From Trinickia dabaoshanensis (GTDB lineage Bacteria > Pseudomonadota > Gammaproteobacteria > Burkholderiales > Burkholderiaceae), in NCBI RefSeq assembly GCF_002879885.1, contig NZ_PNYA01000020.1, positions 62,001 to 126,000 of the forward strand: 64,000 nucleotides of DNA, written 5' to 3'. A program made the position numbers and the translations under genes. The notes under the pieces were generated by a model. That model had not been told where the DNA came from. It did not search any database and saw only the letters and a program-made list of their open reading frames with translations. Every line of letters begins with the position of its first letter. Positions within the stretch are counted from its first letter, which is position 1. Shown here piece after piece: positions 61,671 to 64,000 of this stretch.

Positions 61671-64000
61671 TTAGCGACCGATAACGTCGAGCAGCGCCTC
61701 GATCGGATGACGTAGCCGGCGCCCGCGCAAACGGCTTACTTGGCAGCGGCACGAATAGCCCGTCGCGAGTAGCTCGGAGCGTTCGGCGCCGCCCGTATGC
61801 CGGGGCTCGCTTGGCGAGCACCATGCGTCCACGTGCCGGGCCCAAGACTGATCGAATATCGTCTTCGACGTTTCGACGTTGCGTGCCTCGTGTCCGTATG
61901 TTCCCGACATTCCGCAACAACCGCTCGCGACTGCCGTCAGCGCGACGCCCGCGCGTGCGAACACGTCCGCCCACAGGGCCGTCGCCGCGGGCGCATTGGT
62001 GCGCTCCGTGCAATGCGGCAGCAAGCGATATGCGATCGATAGACGTTTCGCTCGTTCGTCTTCGATGTGAAGCGAAACCTTGTCCCACTGCACGACGTCG
62101 TTCAACCATTCTTGCGGGAGCATGACGTCCGGACAGTTTTCGCCCCCATCCGTCTTTCGATACTCTTGCCGATACACGAGCGTCATCGCCGGGTCCAGGC
62201 CGACGAGCGGCACACCGAACTGAGCGATCGCACTCAGCCGCGCCGTGTTTCGTTTCGCGGCGAGCCCGAAAGCGCGTAAGAAACCTTGGACGTGCAGCGG
62301 TTTACCGTTAGGCATGTATGGTGCAAGGAACACGCGGTACCCGAGCCGTGCCGCCAGTTCGACGAAAGCGGCCAACACCTGTGATTCGAAAAATCGCGTG
62401 AATGCATCTTGTACGAAGACGACGCTGCGCGCGCGCTCCTCTTCAGTGAGTGCGCCCAAACGCTCCGCCGTAGCCGGCTCGACGCGCCATCGCCGCACCA
62501 CCGCTGTCCACGAAAAGCCACTCAGCAACGGCGCGTCGACGATACCCGCAAGCCGGTGCAGCGCTGCTTTCACCGGCCGCGCGCGCATCAACGCGTTATA
62601 GACGTAGCGCCCACCGGGAACCTTCTCGACAAACGGCACGCTGAACTCGAGCGATCCGATCAAGTAGTCTCGCGGCGAGCGTGCATAGCGCGTGTGGTAG
62701 CGCTCGAGAAAACGCGCGCGAAACTCCGGTACGTTGACCTTCACCGGACATTGCCCCGCGCACGACTTGCACGCGAGGCAACCCGCCATCGCCGCATAAA
62801 CTTGATGCGAGAAGTCGTCTTGCGCACGACGCCAGCGCAAGCGATTGGCGATCTTGACCGGCAGCGCCGCGCTCTTGGGCGCCGCGGTCAAATCTGCGCC
62901 CGCCTCGCCTTGCAGACGAAGCCACTCGCGCATCAGCGATGCGCGCCCCTTCGGCGAATGAACGCGCTCGCGCGTCGCCTTCCATGAAGGACACATCGCG
63001 TCGTCGGGATCGAAGTTGTAGCAGGCCCCATTGCCGTTGCAATGCACCGCATCGGCGTTCGCGCGCCACACGCGTTCGTCGATCCGACTATCGGCCTCAC
63101 CGCGCATCGCCACCTTGTCGATGCGCAGCAATGCTGCGCCGCTGCCCGCGGGCGTCGCGATCTTCCCGGGATTGAGTTGGTTCTCGGGATCGAATGCCGC
63201 CTTGAGCGTTTGCAAAGCGGGATACAACGGGCCGAAATATTCGGGCACGTACTCCGAGCGCACCCCCTTTCCGTGTTCGCCCCAGAGCAAGCCGCCATAC
63301 TTCATCGTCAATGCAGTCACGGCATCCGAGATGGGCCGAACGAGCGCCGCTTGCCGAGGATCGCGCATGTCGAGCGCGGGCCTGACGTGCAGCACCCCCG
63401 CATCGACATGGCCGAACATGCCGTAGCGTAATCCCATGCCGTCGAGGAGCGCGCGGAATTCGGCGATGTAATCGGCGAGATGCTCCGGCGGCACGGCCGT
63501 GTCTTCCACGAACGGTTGCGGCCTGCTTTCGCCGCTGACGTTACCGAGCAGCCCCACCGCGCGCTTGCGCATCGCATAGACGCGGCTGACGGCCGCCTCG
63601 CCGTCGGCGATCGTGACGGCTAGTCTGCGTACCGGGCTGTCCGCCTCGAGATATTCGACGAAAGCGGACACCCGCGCGCGCACTTCGCAGGCATCGTCGC
63701 CGCTGAACTCCACCAAATTGATGCCCCCAGCGCCATCCACTGCGCCATCGACTTCAGGCAAGTACTCGGCCACGTTTCGCCAAACGATATCGTGGCGCGC
63801 CAGCGCCAGCACCGTGGAGTCCACTGTCTCGATCGATAGCGGCCGGTGTGCCATGAGCGGTTGCGCGTCGCGCAGCGCGTCCATGAAGCTCGCGTAACGG
63901 ATATTGACCAGGGCGGTATGCGCGGGAATCGGCAATACGTTCAGCGTCGCCTCGACGACGAAGCCGAGCGTGCCTTCCGAGCCGCATAACACGCTGTTGA
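61671..64000 (-). CDS. YdiJ-type FAD-linked oxidase/iron-sulfur protein, N-terminus outside window
   Basis: At least 776 residues, open to the window edge. It begins within the FAD-binding domain (VLCGSEGTLGFVVEATLNVLP), continues with the FAD-oxidase C-terminal domain (GMFGHVDAGVLHVRP, GEHGKGVRSEY), two iron-sulfur cysteine clusters (CNGNGACYN with MCPSWKATRERV, and CLACKSCAGQCP) and a C-terminal CCG-like region with GCCGMSG near the end. This is the layout of YdiJ, a D-2-hydroxyglutarate or related D-2-hydroxyacid dehydrogenase. It probably sits near the inner membrane face and passes electrons to quinone. The ends of the gene pair with the terminator at 61614. Confidence 0.88.
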   Translation of the reverse strand, partial: NSVLCGSEGTLGFVVEATLNVLPIPAHTALVNIRYASFMDALRDAQPLMAHRPLSIETVDSTVLALARHDIVWRNVAEYLPEVDGAVDGAGGINLVEFSGDDACEVRARVSAFVEYLEADSPVRRLAVTIADGEAAVSRVYAMRKRAVGLLGNVSGESRPQPFVEDTAVPPEHLADYIAEFRALLDGMGLRYGMFGHVDAGVLHVRPALDMRDPRQAALVRPISDAVTALTMKYGGLLWGEHGKGVRSEYVPEYFGPLYPALQTLKAAFDPENQLNPGKIATPAGSGAALLRIDKVAMRGEADSRIDERVWRANADAVHCNGNGACYNFDPDDAMCPSWKATRERVHSPKGRASLMREWLRLQGEAGADLTAAPKSAALPVKIANRLRWRRAQDDFSHQVYAAMAGCLACKSCAGQCPVKVNVPEFRARFLERYHTRYARSPRDYLIGSLEFSVPFVEKVPGGRYVYNALMRARPVKAALHRLAGIVDAPLLSGFSWTAVVRRWRVEPATAERLGALTEEERARSVVFVQDAFTRFFESQVLAAFVELAARLGYRVFLAPYMPNGKPLHVQGFLRAFGLAAKRNTARLSAIAQFGVPLVGLDPAMTLVYRQEYRKTDGGENCPDVMLPQEWLNDVVQWDKVSLHIEDERAKRLSIAYRLLPHCTERTNAPAATALWADVFARAGVALTAVASGCCGMSGTYGHEARNVETSKTIFDQSWARHVDAWCSPSEPRHTGGAERSELLATGYSCRCQVSRLRGRRLRHPIEALLDVIGR

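Noticed and set aside
1-64000. CRISPR arrays, insertion sequences, tRNA or rRNA genes
   Set aside because: Looked for regularly spaced repeats, transposase motifs and tRNA-like cloverleaf sequence by eye; none was seen. A dedicated scan could still find a tRNA.

Overview
The window is high-GC DNA with dense, short-spaced genes. Its gene complement (AcnD/PrpF-type 2-methylcitrate cluster, alpha-2-macroglobulin/PBP1C pair, YdiJ-type oxidase, many LysR and AraC/GlxA regulators) fits a chromosome of the Burkholderiales, most likely Burkholderiaceae. That placement is an inference from gene content and codon use; no rRNA or tRNA gene was seen to confirm it. No CRISPR array, insertion sequence or prophage was recognised.

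Layout. 1-4.4 kb: end of a pirin gene, an unusually AT-rich gene-free stretch, a GlxA/AraC regulator, a glycosyltransferase and a DUF1345 membrane protein. 4.5-8.5 kb: a translationally coupled pair, a FAN1-like VRR-NUC nuclease and an XPD/DinG-like iron-sulfur helicase that carries its own nuclease-like N-terminus. 8.5-15.8 kb: acetoacetyl-CoA synthetase, then an amino-acid block (AlaX-type editing protein overlapping an L-threonine aldolase, an AraC regulator, and a HAD hydrolase overlapping a D-threonine-aldolase/D-serine-dehydratase-like enzyme). 16-21.4 kb: a serine-recombinase-like protein without its catalytic residues, a CheB-type methylesterase with a zinc ribbon, and a large CheB-CheR-PAS-kinase-receiver gene. 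That last gene is broken at a 7-bp tandem repeat (three copies; two copies would restore the frame). 21.4-24.4 kb: GNAT, LysR and DUF445 genes. 24.7-27.6 kb: two tandem lipoprotein genes of the same length, each with two internal repeats, of which only the second keeps a histidine-rich putative metal site.

28-38 kb: a DHA2-type MFS pump converging on pbpC, which sits 20 bp behind a 2018-residue alpha-2-macroglobulin with an intact thioester motif. 38-42.6 kb: an MFS transporter and a zinc deacylase diverge from a metallo-beta-lactamase-fold hydrolase and a LysR regulator across an intergenic region with two tandem dyads. 42.7-47.4 kb: a P450 coupled to a small monooxygenase, then a two-component pair (7TM sensor kinase and AraC-type response regulator). 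47.4-50.4 kb: a gene-poor stretch, a glutathione transferase, a glycine-zipper protein, a CopD-like membrane protein and a small unknown gene.

50.4-60.3 kb: the propionate (2-methylcitrate) locus. prpR is divergent from prpB-prpC-acyl-CoA ligase-acnD-prpF. A textbook -24/-12 promoter and an array of TTTCAT/ATGAAA elements lie between prpR and prpB, matching sigma-54 activation by PrpR. The ligase could activate propionate, PrpC and PrpB bracket the cycle, and AcnD plus PrpF replace PrpD. 60.3-64 kb: a BamE-like lipoprotein, a secreted Ala/Lys-rich small protein with a strong terminator, and a YdiJ-type FAD/iron-sulfur oxidase cut by the window edge.
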